NCBI GenBank assembly: GCA_027214255.1
Contig: JAPWHL010000013.1
Span: 1 to 64,000 of the forward strand
Direction: 5' to 3'
Source of the DNA: Roseovarius aestuarii
Lineage (GTDB): Bacteria; Pseudomonadota; Alphaproteobacteria; Rhodobacterales; Rhodobacteraceae
Length of the DNA: 64,000 nucleotides
The position numbers were made by a program, and so were the translations under genes. Below, one piece after another: positions 35,813 through 45,340 of this stretch; position 1 is the stretch's first letter; each line of letters opens with the position of its first letter. The notes under the pieces are model-generated. The model was not told where the DNA came from. It saw nothing but the letters and a program-made list of their open reading frames with translations, and did not search any database.

Positions 35813-36439
35813 CTAGGTCGGTTGCCTAGAAATGAGGCGGACGATCAGACGGAATGGCACCAAGGCTATAATTGCAACGCCCAATTTCACCGCCCAGTCG
35901 GCAACCGCAAGCGTAACCCACAACGGTGCTTCCGGGCCGATCAGCACGAACGGCACGTCCTCCCATGCCCAACTGATCGCGGCATCTGCATTCGCGCCAA
36001 AGAACGTCACGTTCGCCGAAAACGCAATTGTAAAAAACAGCACAGTATCCACGACCGACCCGACCAATGTCGACACCAACGGTGCGCGCCACCAAGAACC
36101 ACCACGCAGCCGATCAAAGATCGCCACGTCCATTAATTGCGCCACCAAGAATGCCAGCGCCGAGCCCACAGCGATGCGCAACGCAACGGCCGGGCCGTAT
36201 TCCAGCATGATCTGCGATCCAATCAGGCTACAGATAATCCCGACGACAAACCCCGCCAAGACAACGCGCCGCGCAGCTGCCACTCCGTAGACGCGGTTCA
36301 TCACGTCCGTCACCAAAAACGCCAACGGATAGGTGAACGCACCCCACGTCAGCAGCCCGTCCAGTAGCAAGAATTGCACCAGAATGTTCGAGGCCACCAC
36401 AATAGCAGCCATGGCAAGAATGCCAGTCATATGTCGCAT
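35813..36439 (-). CDS. yhhQ: Queuosine precursor transporter (YhhQ/VUT family)
   Basis: 208 aa from ATG 36439 (MRHMTGILAMAAIV). The upstream extension of the frame lacks family sequence. About six membrane segments. The VUT signature includes LTWGAFTYPLAFLVTDVMNRVYG (as WGAFTYPLAFLVTD...VYG), AFLVAQLMDVAIFD and the conserved FSANVTFFG. It imports queuine or preQ bases across the inner membrane for tRNA modification. I looked for a preQ1 riboswitch upstream and did not recognise one. Confidence 0.88.
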   Translation of the reverse strand: MRHMTGILAMAAIVVASNILVQFLLLDGLLTWGAFTYPLAFLVTDVMNRVYGVAAARRVVLAGFVVGIICSLIGSQIMLEYGPAVALRIAVGSALAFLVAQLMDVAIFDRLRGGSWWRAPLVSTLVGSVVDTVLFFTIAFSANVTFFGANADAAISWAWEDVPFVLIGPEAPLWVTLAVADWAVKLGVAIIALVPFRLIVRLISRQPT

Positions 36440-36608
36440 GAGTTTTTCCGTTTTCACAAGGTTGCGGAGACTTGGCCCCCAAGACGGGAACAGACGCGGT
36501 CTAGCCGCGCTGCATCCCCGCGTCAACCAGCGCGAAACCTCTTCCTTCGCACCAAAATCACCCCGCCTGCGCCTAGACCTCTGTTTGGCCTAGCCTGATA
36601 CCAAAGGG

Positions 36609-37508
36609 TTAATTCCCCTGCAGCACGGTCACGCATTGCCCCGGTAGGTCCGCCATCGTCAGTTCACGCCGCTTTTTCGGCGGTGGCGCATTCGGGTCTT
36701 TTGGCTTGGGCTTAGGGGGATTCAGGATGTCGTTCACCCATTTCTGCGCATCTGCGCATCCATCACCCGCAGGTGGAGCAGCCTGATCAACGCATCCGCG
36801 TGCACCACGCGGACAGGCAAGGCGCACATGGAAATGGTAATGATGGCCATACCATGGGCGGATTTTGCGCAACCAGGCGCGGTTGCCCTTTTCGTCGTTG
36901 CACATCTGCACTTTCGCCCCCGGAAAGACAAAAATGCGCGCAACGCGACGATCCTGTGCCGCAGCTTTTAGAATCTCGTGATGTGCCCGAGTCCATTTTG
37001 AGTTGGTATACGCGCCCTTTGCACGACGCATAGACACCGACGACAGGTTTTCACGCTGCGCCCGGCTTAACCGCAGGTTCGTCGCCGGCAGCATCCAGAT
37101 ATCAGCATCCAGACCCAATTGGTGTGATCTGTGCCCCGTCAACATCGGCCCGCCCCGCGGCTGGCTAATATCACCGATGTAAAGACCATTCCAACCGGGC
37201 TGCCGCGCGGCCTTGGCAGACAGGTCTTTCAGGAAATCAATGGTCTCGGGGTGTCCCCAATTGCGGTTCCGGCTCAGGCGCATCGCCTGCCATGTTGGCC
37301 CGGTTTCAGGCAAGGCAACTGCGCCCGCCAGACAGCCCTTGGCATAGCTGCCAAACGGCGCCGACTTGTGGCGCGAACCGGCATTCTGGGCGCCGAACAA
37401 CTGCTTGGCCTGTTTGCCCTGCATAGATTTAGGAACATCCTGCGCAGCACCAATGCCGGCCATACAGACCAGCGCCAGAATGCTAAAACACCGCTTGAAA
37501 ACACTCAT
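36609..37508 (-). CDS. mepA: Penicillin-insensitive murein endopeptidase MepA
   Basis: 299 aa from ATG 37508, which overlaps the stop of the upstream MFS gene (GTGATGA). Signal peptide about residues 1-22 (ILALVCMAGIGAAQ). LAS-type zinc peptidase: HRSHQLGLDADIWM (H-x6-D) and HYHFHVRLACP (HxH), plus cysteines of the MepA disulfides. It cleaves D-Ala-mDAP cross-bridges in the periplasm. A longer open frame upstream to 38240 is a shadow over the MFS gene. The proline/lysine-rich tail (PPKPKPKDPNAPPPKKRR) is an unusual extension. Confidence 0.93.
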   Translation of the reverse strand: MSVFKRCFSILALVCMAGIGAAQDVPKSMQGKQAKQLFGAQNAGSRHKSAPFGSYAKGCLAGAVALPETGPTWQAMRLSRNRNWGHPETIDFLKDLSAKAARQPGWNGLYIGDISQPRGGPMLTGHRSHQLGLDADIWMLPATNLRLSRAQRENLSSVSMRRAKGAYTNSKWTRAHHEILKAAAQDRRVARIFVFPGAKVQMCNDEKGNRAWLRKIRPWYGHHYHFHVRLACPRGARGCVDQAAPPAGDGCADAQKWVNDILNPPKPKPKDPNAPPPKKRRELTMADLPGQCVTVLQGN

Positions 37509-38845
37509 CACACCACCCCGTCCCCTTCTGGTTTCACCCAGAGTAACAGCAACAGCCCGATCAGGAAAAGCCCGATCAGCGGGCTTACGCCAATCTGCTG
37601 ACTGCCTGTCATTGCTGTGACCGTGCCTATCAACAACGGCGCAATAAAGCTGGTCGCCTTGCCTGCCAAACCATACAGGCCAAATCCTTCGGCCATGTGG
37701 CCGGGCCGGGCCTGACGCACCATCATCGTGCGACTGGCAGACTGAATGATGCCGCCTGCCGCGCCTATCAATGCGCCCATACAGTAAAATATCAGGTCCG
37801 GCGCGAATGAATTGGCAGACACAGAGATGCCAAAAACCGCTTCGCGTGACACAAAGACAATCCCGATCGCAACGGATAGCAGCACCAAGATGGACCCGGA
37901 AATCACTGGCTTGGGCCCAAATCGTGCGTCGGCATGGCCACCAAGCCACGCAAATACCGCCCCTGAAACAATCGCGAGAATTCCAAATATTCCCGTATCC
38001 ACCACCGACCACTCCAGAACCCCTGCGGCATAAATCCCGCCAAAGAAATACATTCCGTTGAGCGCGTCCCGATAAAACATCGACGCTCCTAGAAACGAGA
38101 ACAGCGACGGAGTTTTCGGCAAGTGGCGGATTGTGCGCCCGACGCTGGCCAATGCGGCGCGTACAGCGCCGCGTGGTGACGGCCCATCCTTTGGGTCTTG
38201 GACCCACATAAAGAAGGGAATCATGAACAAAAGATACCAAAAGCCCGTCAAAGGCCCGACAAACCGTGTGCCTTCTCTTTTGGCCGCATCAAATCCAAAC
38301 AACGGATCAATGTTGATCAACGTTTTGCCGGTCTCGGCGCTTTCGGCAAAGCATAGCAGCATCAGGACCAGTGCCGTTAACCCGCCCACGTATCCAAAAG
38401 CCCAGCCATTACCGGAAATGCGTCCAATCTCGGCCTTTGTGCCCAGATCAGGCAACATCGAGTTCGTAAAGATCGTGGCGAACTCCATGCCAATCAGGCC
38501 AATAACGAAGAAGACCAGAACACCGATGAGATTGAAATTTCCCGGTTCGGCCCACCAAACGCCAAAGGCCCCGATGACATACATGCCGGAAAATATCTGA
38601 ATCCATTTCATTCGGTTGCCCGAATGATCCGCCATTGCCCCCAAGATCGGCGCCAACAGCGCTATGATGACACCTGCCGCCGCGATCCCAAAGGCCCAGA
38701 CGGTCTGCGCCCGCGCGCCGTCGCCAATCAGTTCTTTGACGTAAGGTGCAAAAATAAATGTAATTAAAAGAGTATTATACGGCTGGCTCGCCCAATCAAA
38801 AAAGAACCAGCCCCAGATGCGTTTGCGATGCGATACCGCCTTCAT
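37508..38845 (-). CDS. MFS transporter (Atg22/UMF22-like)
   Basis: 445 aa, 11-12 membrane segments. The start RKRIWGWFFFDWASQPYNTLLITFIFAPY (recognisable by WGWFFFDWASQPYNTL) is typical of the Atg22-like MFS group (YxiO type). In yeast the group exports amino acids from the vacuole; bacterial substrates are unknown. It is translationally coupled to mepA (stop/start overlap). That coupling suggests, but does not prove, a role in wall-fragment or amino-acid movement. Confidence 0.88.
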   Translation of the reverse strand: MKAVSHRKRIWGWFFFDWASQPYNTLLITFIFAPYVKELIGDGARAQTVWAFGIAAAGVIIALLAPILGAMADHSGNRMKWIQIFSGMYVIGAFGVWWAEPGNFNLIGVLVFFVIGLIGMEFATIFTNSMLPDLGTKAEIGRISGNGWAFGYVGGLTALVLMLLCFAESAETGKTLINIDPLFGFDAAKREGTRFVGPLTGFWYLLFMIPFFMWVQDPKDGPSPRGAVRAALASVGRTIRHLPKTPSLFSFLGASMFYRDALNGMYFFGGIYAAGVLEWSVVDTGIFGILAIVSGAVFAWLGGHADARFGPKPVISGSILVLLSVAIGIVFVSREAVFGISVSANSFAPDLIFYCMGALIGAAGGIIQSASRTMMVRQARPGHMAEGFGLYGLAGKATSFIAPLLIGTVTAMTGSQQIGVSPLIGLFLIGLLLLLWVKPEGDGVV

Positions 38846-38917
38846 GCGCGCCCCCTGTTTTCAATATGGCCGATATGACAGGCTGAGGTGCTTCGGGGCA
38901 AGACTTTCCTGTGGAAA

Positions 38918-39457
38918 TCAGTCGCCCTGCATTGGTGGCCAAGGGCGCATGTCTTCGGCAGCAAGCCACGCAACCACCCAGTCAGGCAACGCCGGAGACG
39001 GCTCGACATGACCCAGCGCCGCCATCACCTCGTCAGGGGACACGATGCCGCTCTTGCCCGTCACCGCGCCTCGATAAACAACATGGCCCGCGCATTCACC
39101 GCTCAACTTCCACATGGATTGTTCCAGATACATAAACCGGCTGTCCCAACCGATGGCGCGGCTGCGCATCTCAAAGGCCTCAAACATGCGAATTCGACGG
39201 CGATAACGCACCGCTGCCCCAGCCATGGTTAGCCCCCATCGTTTGCGCTTCAACACGGGCAACAGGCCGACTCGACCAGCCAATGTAATACGTCCCATGT
39301 CATAAAGGGTCAGGGTGCGGCCATTGTTCAGCTCGCGCCACAGGTCGATATCCCACGGCAGGCAATAGTGGCGCGACGCATGCGTGCCGGTCAGCGGTAG
39401 GGGCGCATCATTGCGGTGCTTGAATAGCTGCCAAGCCAGGCGGATCACGGGATACAT
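38918..39457 (-). CDS. Acyl-CoA thioesterase-like (hotdog/THEM6-type) protein
   Basis: 179 aa from ATG 39457 (AAGGAG seven bases upstream). The middle (YCLPWDIDLWRELNNGRTLTLYDMGR) matches 4HBT_2-type hotdog proteins where D/N-G-R-Y-L precedes the catalytic region; RRRIRMFEAFEMRSRAIGWDSRF is the conserved second half. Likely hydrolyses an acyl thioester, or is a structural relative without activity. It is divergent from yggT. No operon partner. Confidence 0.72.
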   Translation of the reverse strand: MYPVIRLAWQLFKHRNDAPLPLTGTHASRHYCLPWDIDLWRELNNGRTLTLYDMGRITLAGRVGLLPVLKRKRWGLTMAGAAVRYRRRIRMFEAFEMRSRAIGWDSRFMYLEQSMWKLSGECAGHVVYRGAVTGKSGIVSPDEVMAALGHVEPSPALPDWVVAWLAAEDMRPWPPMQGD

Positions 39458-39583
39458 AGGCGGGCTCCTTTGTGGGGCATCTTTAACCGCATGACGCAAA
39501 CGTCAACCGTCACCCCGCGTAAACCTTGCGCTTTGCACAGGCGCGGCTTACCTGAGGGCAGCTATGACAGAAGGACGCTGACA

Positions 39584-39871
39584 ATGATGGCAATTTACGG
39601 ACCGCTCGATCTGATTCTGAGCGTCGTCTACTTCGTGATGATCGTACATATCATCATGAGCTGGTTGATCAACTTTCAGGTTCTGAACCTGCATCAACCC
39701 ATGGTGCGTCAAATCTGGGATGCCTTAAACCGCATTCTGGAACCAATTTATCAGCCCATCCGCCGCGTCCTGCCCGATACGCGCCCTGTGGACCTTGCAC
39801 CGTTAGTGGCATTGATCATAGTGATCTCTTTGCGGTCGTATATCCTGCCGGTGATCTTCGGCTTTGCATAA
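39584..39871 (+). CDS. YggT family membrane protein
   Basis: 95 aa from ATG 39584 (AAGGA eight bases upstream). Two membrane segments (about 8-28 and 68-90) separated by the family signature HQPMVRQIWDALNRILEPIYQPIRRVLP. YggT proteins are linked to cell-division and osmotic phenotypes, but the molecular function is not established. Free-standing here. Confidence 0.9.
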   Translation: MMAIYGPLDLILSVVYFVMIVHIIMSWLINFQVLNLHQPMVRQIWDALNRILEPIYQPIRRVLPDTRPVDLAPLVALIIVISLRSYILPVIFGFA

Positions 39872-40040
39872 GTCGTGAAACAACGGGCATCGTCCGGAAC
39901 GAATGGTGCCTACGATAGAACCGAAGCATGCCCGCCCGCGACAGGCGTTCTGATTCTGCGCGCCTGGCACTTGTTCACCGAATCTTAGTGTGAAACTACT
40001 TGGCCAAGAGCAGTAGAAACAAATCATACGGGATGAACCC

Positions 40041-42080
40041 ATGTCAGGCGCTGCCACGCTGCTGAGGGATATCTTTGGATTCGATGCCTTCCGCCCCGGA
40101 CAGGAAGACATCGTGACCGCCGTGGCAAACGGCCGGAACGTTTTGGCGATCATGCCGACGGGCGGCGGTAAATCCCTATGTTTCCAACTTCCCGCGGTGA
40201 TGCGTGACGGTGTGACCGTTGTTGTGTCCCCCCTGATTGCCCTGATGCGCGATCAGGTCCGAGCCCTGCGCGCGGCTGGCGTCGAAGCGGGTGCGCTGAC
40301 TTCTGGCAACACGGACGAAGAAACCGCCAGCGTCTGGCAAGCATTGGAAGATGGCCGGCTAAAGCTGCTATACATCGCGCCTGAACGGCTGGCCGCCGGG
40401 TCTGCCACAGGCATGTTGCGCCGCATTGGTGTCAACCTGATCGCGGTGGACGAGGCCCATTGCGTCAGCCAATGGGGTCACGATTTTCGGCCCGATTATC
40501 TGCGCATCGGTGAACTCCGGCGCGCTTTGGACGTGCCGCTGGCAGCATTCACCGCAACAGCAGATGCCGAAACGCAAGCCGAAATCGTGCAGAAATTGTT
40601 CGATGGCGAAGCGCCCGAGACATTTCTGCACGGGTTTGACCGCCCCAACATCCATCTAGCCTTTCAGGCCAAGGATGGCCCGCGCGGCCAGATCACCCGT
40701 TTTGCAGCAACCCGCAAAGGACAGTCGGGCATTGTTTATTGTGGCACACGTGCCAAAACCGAAGGGCTGGCGCAGGCCTTGGGCAAAGAAGGGCACAACG
40801 CCGCCTTTTATCATGGCGGGATGGACCCCGACGCACGCCGCCACGTGGAGCACCGCTTTAATACCGAGGATGGCTTGATCGTGGTCGCAACCGTGGCCTT
40901 TGGGATGGGCGTGGACAAGCCAGACATCAGATGGGTCGCCCACGCCGATCTGCCCAAATCTATCGAGTCCTATTATCAGGAAATCGGCCGCGCAGGCCGC
41001 GATGGCGCCCCGGCCGAAACCCTGACCCTGTATGGCCCCGACGATATCCGCTTGCGCCGCACCCAGATCGACGAAGGCCTGGCCCCGCCGGAACGTCGCA
41101 TGGCCGATCATGCCCGGCTAAACGCGCTGTTAGGGCTGGCAGAGGCCCTGAAATGTCGGCGCGTGCAGCTATTGGACTATTTCGGCGAGGACACACAGCC
41201 ATGCGGCAATTGCGATCTATGCGACACGCCTCCCAGCACGTTTGACGGAACCGAGGCCGTACGCAAGGCGCTTTCGGCCATTTTACGCACGGGTGAATGG
41301 TTCGGATCAGGCCACTTAATTGACATCCTGACCGGCAAAGTAACTGACAAAATCACCGCGCGCGGCCATGATGACCTACCCACCTTCGGCGTTGGCAAAG
41401 ATATCGCCCGTCCCATGTGGCAGGGAATTTTCCGACAAATGATGGGCCATGACCTGATCCGCCCCGATCGCGAACGCCATGGCGCACTTCGCATGACCGA
41501 CCCGGCGATTCCGATCCTGAAGGGACAGGCGCAAATCACCCTACGGCGGGACACCCTGACGACTCAGGAGCACCGCCCGGCGGTCAAGATGCTGGTGTCT
41601 GACGAAGATGCCCCGTTGCTATCCGCACTCAAGGCCAAGCGCCGCGCCTTTGCCGAATCCGCGCGCGTACCGGCCTATGTTGTCTTCAATGACCGCACCC
41701 TGATCGAGATGGCCGAAACCCGGCCCGCGACTTTGGATGACATGGCGCGCATCAACGGTGTCGGCGCCAAAAAGCTTGAACAATATGGCGACGCTTTCCT
41801 CGAAGTGATCAACGGCGAAGCGGCCCAGATGCATCCCAGCCGCCGTAAACTGGCCGGGCGCGCGGCGGGATCGCTTTATGATCAACTCGCCGATGCACAG
41901 TTACAGCTAGAGCGCGGAGTAGATGGCACAGACAAGCCCATGAGCGTGTCCAGCTCCTTGATCACGCGCATCGCCGAACAACGCCCAAACAACCCCACCC
42001 AGATGGCGCGTATACTGGGAGACAAACGCGCCGAACGCTTTGGCGTTGCCTTTCTGGACGTCCTGCAATCAGCAGAATAA
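40041..42080 (+). CDS. recQ: ATP-dependent DNA helicase RecQ
   Basis: 679 aa. Walker A MPTGGGKSLCFQLP, DEAH motif AVDEAHCVSQWGHDFRPDY, motif VI YYQEIGRAGRDG, the zinc-binding C...CGNCDLC (about 380-398), the RQC winged helix (about 410-520), and an HRDC domain (about 525-600: LLSALKAKRRAFAE ... INGVGAKKLEQYG). A 3'-5' helicase acting in recombination and stalled-fork repair. The tail of about 70 residues after HRDC, which ends near RAERFGVAFLDVL, looks like a second partial HRDC-like helix pair. Confidence 0.97.
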   Translation: MSGAATLLRDIFGFDAFRPGQEDIVTAVANGRNVLAIMPTGGGKSLCFQLPAVMRDGVTVVVSPLIALMRDQVRALRAAGVEAGALTSGNTDEETASVWQALEDGRLKLLYIAPERLAAGSATGMLRRIGVNLIAVDEAHCVSQWGHDFRPDYLRIGELRRALDVPLAAFTATADAETQAEIVQKLFDGEAPETFLHGFDRPNIHLAFQAKDGPRGQITRFAATRKGQSGIVYCGTRAKTEGLAQALGKEGHNAAFYHGGMDPDARRHVEHRFNTEDGLIVVATVAFGMGVDKPDIRWVAHADLPKSIESYYQEIGRAGRDGAPAETLTLYGPDDIRLRRTQIDEGLAPPERRMADHARLNALLGLAEALKCRRVQLLDYFGEDTQPCGNCDLCDTPPSTFDGTEAVRKALSAILRTGEWFGSGHLIDILTGKVTDKITARGHDDLPTFGVGKDIARPMWQGIFRQMMGHDLIRPDRERHGALRMTDPAIPILKGQAQITLRRDTLTTQEHRPAVKMLVSDEDAPLLSALKAKRRAFAESARVPAYVVFNDRTLIEMAETRPATLDDMARINGVGAKKLEQYGDAFLEVINGEAAQMHPSRRKLAGRAAGSLYDQLADAQLQLERGVDGTDKPMSVSSSLITRIAEQRPNNPTQMARILGDKRAERFGVAFLDVLQSAE

Positions 42081-42133
42081 AGAGACATCAAAGCCGCCCA
42101 TGATACCCCGACCGAGCCAATGAAAGGTCACGC

Positions 42134-42895
42134 ATGCTGATTTTGCTATCCCCCGCCAAAAACCTGAACGAACCGCGCGCCGCTGGAAAAGCGACAACGA
42201 CACCTCGGTTTCTTGATCAAGCGGAAGAGCTGATCTCGGTCATGCAAAACTGGACCGAGACGGACATCGCTGATTTGATGAAAGTATCCCCCAAAATCGC
42301 TCAATTGAACGTCCAGCGGATTTCCTCATGGTCGCGGCAATCCGGCACATCCCAGGCGGCAGGGGATATGTTTGATGGTGACGCCTACAAGCATCTGGAA
42401 ATGGCCACGATGGAGGACACAACACGCGCCGAAGCCGCCGCACGGCTGCGGATCCTTTCCGGCCTATACGGGCTACTGCGCCCCACCGACGATGTCTGCG
42501 CATACAGATTGGAAATGGGGCGCAAACTGCTCGGGCATCCTGCTGGAACGTTGTATAAGTTCTGGGGCACCAAAATCGCCGAGGCGCTGGTCGAAGACGC
42601 CAAAAACATCAAAACCGATATCATTTTGAACCTTGCCTCGGACGAATACGCAAAATCCGTCAATCGGGCAGCTTTGAGCGATCTTCGCCTGATTTCCCCG
42701 CGCTTCGAGGAAGAACGAAACGGCGTGCGCAAAGTCATCTCTTTCGCGGCCAAACGGGCCCGCGGTGCGATGGCCCGCTGGGTTTTAGAGAACAGGTACA
42801 CAGACGCAGATGATTTGCCCCGGTTTCAAATTGGCGGCTATGCCCATGACAGCGAAGCGTCAGCCCCTGAATGCCCGGTATTCGTCAGGCAATAG
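42134..42895 (+). CDS. yaaA: Peroxide stress protein YaaA
   Basis: 253 aa DUF328 family. Family motifs are LLSPAKNLNEPRAA at the N-terminus, AYKHLEMATM, LSGLYGLLRPTD (about residue 105), KFWGTKIAE and NLASDEYAKSV. In E. coli YaaA limits free iron during hydrogen peroxide stress and binds DNA. It is downstream of recQ by 53 bases, so co-transcription is possible. Confidence 0.94.
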   Translation: MLILLSPAKNLNEPRAAGKATTTPRFLDQAEELISVMQNWTETDIADLMKVSPKIAQLNVQRISSWSRQSGTSQAAGDMFDGDAYKHLEMATMEDTTRAEAAARLRILSGLYGLLRPTDDVCAYRLEMGRKLLGHPAGTLYKFWGTKIAEALVEDAKNIKTDIILNLASDEYAKSVNRAALSDLRLISPRFEEERNGVRKVISFAAKRARGAMARWVLENRYTDADDLPRFQIGGYAHDSEASAPECPVFVRQ

Positions 42896-43112
42896 AGGTT
42901 CAAGGCCGCACACCGAGTGTACAGTATCGATCATTTTATGACGCCAATACTGAATGCCAATTTGGCCCGTCACCTCGCCGAGGGGGAGGGTATCTATCAA
43001 GGCAACCTTACGCGGCCGGCCAGACATTCCAAGTATAGCACGCCCGAACCATCCCAATTCGCAAACCCCACCCCTTCCGATTTATCTGAAAACGATTTAT
43101 GCACCCAATAAT

Positions 43113-43189
43113 GGCCCCGTGGCTCAACTGGATAGAGCAGCCCCCTCCTAAGGGGCAGGTTGCAGGTTCGAATCCTGCCGGGGTCACCA
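43113..43189 (+). tRNA. tRNA-Arg (CCT)
   Basis: 77 nt with encoded CCA. Acceptor GGCCCCG/CGGGGTC, D-arm GGCTCAACTGGATAGAGC, anticodon arm CCCC-TCCTAAG-GGG type with anticodon CCT (arginine, AGG), and T-arm AGGTTCGAATCCT. The DNA to its right changes to mobile-element debris; tRNA 3' ends are common integrase sites. Confidence 0.96.
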
Positions 43190-43344
43190 AAACCACCTGA
43201 AAAATATGGCTTATTTACAGGGCGTTGTGCGGAAGCTCGTAGAAAGTCCCGCCAGCTTTCGCGCCGAATTCTGCTGAAACGGCGGAATTCTCGTACAAAA
43301 CCTGTACAAAATTCGCACGTCATTGCGTATTTCGGGGGTCAATC

Positions 43345-43461
43345 ATGAGCCGCCATAGCTTTGATCCCGAAATCGCCGGACGTGTAGGCCCGAACGCGGC
43401 CGTGATTTTCCAGAACATCATGTTCTGGATCGAGAAGAACCAAGCCAATCGCCGTGAATAG
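43345..43461 (+). pseudogene. Truncated phage/plasmid replication-type ORF
   Basis: 38 codons. The peptide (MSRHSFDPEIAGRVGPNAA, continuing with VIFQNIMFWIEKNQANRR) looks like the N-terminus of a helix-turn-helix replication or DNA-binding protein of integrative elements, in which NAA.I.QNI.FWIEKN is followed by a long winged-helix domain. It stops where the IS3-like debris begins. It is therefore a remnant of an element that used the tRNA-Arg site; the match is from memory and not verified. Confidence 0.5.
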
Positions 43462-43472
43462 CCCTTAGTTTA

Positions 43473-43961
43473 CTAGACACTTTCTTGGTTGATGTTGCGC
43501 TGGCTGTTTTCGAAGTCGACGGGCGACAGCATTCCGTTTCTGGCATGTTTGCGTTTCGGGTTATAGAACATTTCGATGTAGTCGAAGATGTCTTGTCTGG
43601 CTTGCTCGCGTGTCTTGTAGGTGCGGCGGCGAATGCGTTCACGTTTGATCAGATTGAAGAAGCTCTCGGCAACTGAATTGTCATGGCAATTTCCACGCCT
43701 GCTCATCGAATGCTTGATGTTGTGGGCCCGCAGAAATGCAGTCCAATCCCGGCTGGTGTATTGCGAACCTTGATCAGTGTGGATTAACACGGTTTCCTTT
43801 GGTTTGCGCGGCCAGACGGCCATCAGTAATGCCCGTAGAACAAGGTCAGTAGGCTGGCGTGATTGGGTGGCCCAGCCAATCACACGTCGCGAGTAGAGAT
43901 CGATGACGACAGCCAGATATAAGAAGCCCTCGTAGGTTTTAATGTAGGTAGTATCTGACAC
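43473..43961 (-). pseudogene. IS3-family transposase (OrfB) C-terminal fragment
   Basis: 162 codons of the rve integrase core: VSDTTYIKTYEGFLYLAVV (first D), VLIHTDQGSQYTS (second D), NSVAESFFNLIKRE (E), then FYNPKRKHARNGMLSPVDFE. The DDE set is present, but the N-terminal helix-turn-helix half and OrfA are missing. The fragment starts abruptly next to another IS3-type piece in opposite orientation. Non-functional. Confidence 0.88.
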
Positions 43962-43969
43962 CCAAGCCG

Positions 43970-44165
43970 TATCGAGTTATCGAGTGGCGCGGCAAGCCCG
44001 GCACCATTCGGGTGGACAACAGCCCGGAATACATCAGTGGCAAGCTGCTGATATGGGCTGAGAAACGGGGTATCACGATCCAGCACATCCAACCCGGACA
44101 GCCGCAGCAGAACGCCTACGTCGAGCGTTACAACCGTACAGTCAGGCACAAGTGGCTTGACCAAT
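43970..44165 (+). pseudogene. Second IS3-type transposase fragment, opposite strand
   Basis: The plus-strand frame from 43970 encodes VIEWRGKPGTIRVDNSPEY, WAEKRGITIQHIQPGQPQQN and YVERYNRTVRHKWLDQ. These are the second D and the E of an IS3 (IS2/IS407-like subgroup) integrase core. Similarity ends near 44165. It abuts the 43473-43961 fragment, so one element inserted into or recombined with another. Confidence 0.85.
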
Positions 44166-44187
44166 GCCCTTTCGATCCTTGCGATCG

Positions 44188-44310
44188 GCAAAGGCGACCC
44201 TCAGCGGGATCGAAACAATTCGAACCATCAAACGCGGCCACATCCATCAAAAACAACCAGGTGTTCTGGGCGAGATCCAGTTTGTCAGCCAACTCTTCGC
44301 AACCGCATGA
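44188..44310 (+). pseudogene. DDE transposase C-terminal remnant (IS6-like, family uncertain)
   Basis: The plus-strand frame 44188-44310 reads AKATLSGIETIRTIKRGH, IHQKQPGVLGEIQFVSQLF and a stop. The pattern 'atl.GIE.i..I.rG' is the C-terminal end of IS6-type DDE transposases. Nothing upstream belongs to it. The following 99 bases to the LysR stop hold no gene. Confidence 0.6.
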
Positions 44311-44409
44311 TCCACCGGGTCCACAAACCTCCCCACCAACATGCAACAGTCCCCGTTGAAGTGAGGGATCTCGCGGGGGCAGGTCACAGAGACGATATAG
44401 AATTCCGCG

Positions 44410-45336
44410 TCAGCGTCTTTCCAAAAGTGGATTGGTTTCAAGAAACAGGTTTGCTTTGGCTGCCTGTTGCAGGAGTACTGTAAAGGCTTTCACATGGACG
44501 TTGGGCTCATGATGTCGTGAGCGGATGAGACTGACCGATGTGGCGATTTTTTCCTCCAATGGACGCACTTCGACTTCCATGAGCGACAGATGGTTGATAG
44601 CGAAGCGATCCAGCAGCGCGTAGCCCACGTTTTCGCGGACCAATGCCAGTGCCAGTTCGGCCCTTGGGACTTCGGCAACGATTTTGGGTTGAACTTTGCA
44701 TTTGGAAAACGCGGCTGTAATCAAGCGGCCGAACGGGACGCCGCGGTCATAGCTGATTAACGGGTAGTGTGAGAGCTCTTTCAAACTGACGATCTTGTTG
44801 CTGGCCAGAGGGTGGCCGGGCTTGAAAACGCAGACCATCTTGCCTTCTGCAAGCGTTGTGACCTCAAGGTTTTCATCCTCAATCGGCAACACTGTGATGG
44901 CTATGTCTGCTTGACGGGAAATCAGCTCGTTCGGGACTTCGGCTAAAAGAGCGGTCCAATACTTAACCGACACCTCTGGATGTTTCATCAGATGAGCGGA
45001 TACCACGCTGGGAATAAATCCCAGTGCGAGGCTGGGGCTGACACAGATCGAAAGCTTGCCGGTTGGCCGCTCGGCCAGGTCTTCTGCAAAGCGGTTCACC
45101 TGCATTGCGATATCATACAGACGCACCACTTGCTCGAACAGCAATTCGGCCTCTTGTGTAGGGATCAATTTCCCTCTTCTGCGATCGAACAGGCGCATTG
45201 ATAGCACCTGTTCGGTATGGGCAATCGTGCGGCTGATCGCGGGCTGGGAAATGTTCAGAATACTGGACGCGCCGTTCATGGATCCTGCGATCATGACGGC
45301 CCTAAAAACTTCCATCTGTCTAATACTAAATCTCAT
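44410..45336 (-). CDS. LysR-family transcriptional regulator
   Basis: 308 aa. N-terminal helix-turn-helix (MEVFRAVMIAGSMNGASSIL, QPAISRTIAHTEQVLSMRLF) and an effector domain (LSICVSPSLALGFIPSVVS, PLISYDRGVPFG). It is divergent from the hydroxyacid dehydrogenase gene with a clear inverted-repeat operator in the 108-base gap, so it very probably controls the TAXI-TRAP operon. The C-terminal residues (LFLETNPLLERR) run to within about 100 bases of IS debris; no obvious truncation. Confidence 0.92.
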   Translation of the reverse strand: MRFSIRQMEVFRAVMIAGSMNGASSILNISQPAISRTIAHTEQVLSMRLFDRRRGKLIPTQEAELLFEQVVRLYDIAMQVNRFAEDLAERPTGKLSICVSPSLALGFIPSVVSAHLMKHPEVSVKYWTALLAEVPNELISRQADIAITVLPIEDENLEVTTLAEGKMVCVFKPGHPLASNKIVSLKELSHYPLISYDRGVPFGRLITAAFSKCKVQPKIVAEVPRAELALALVRENVGYALLDRFAINHLSLMEVEVRPLEEKIATSVSLIRSRHHEPNVHVKAFTVLLQQAAKANLFLETNPLLERR

Positions 45337-45340
45337 TATG

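Noticed and set aside
36440..36530. preQ1 riboswitch upstream of yhhQ
   Set aside because: A GC-rich hairpin is present, but the conserved preQ1 aptamer bases were not seen.
37509..38240. N-terminal extension of the mepA frame
   Set aside because: It overlaps the MFS transporter in another frame. The MepA signal peptide starts at 37508 with a coupled stop/start.
42860..43057. Leftward 65-codon frame after yaaA
   Set aside because: It overlaps the yaaA 3' end antisense and lacks coding character.
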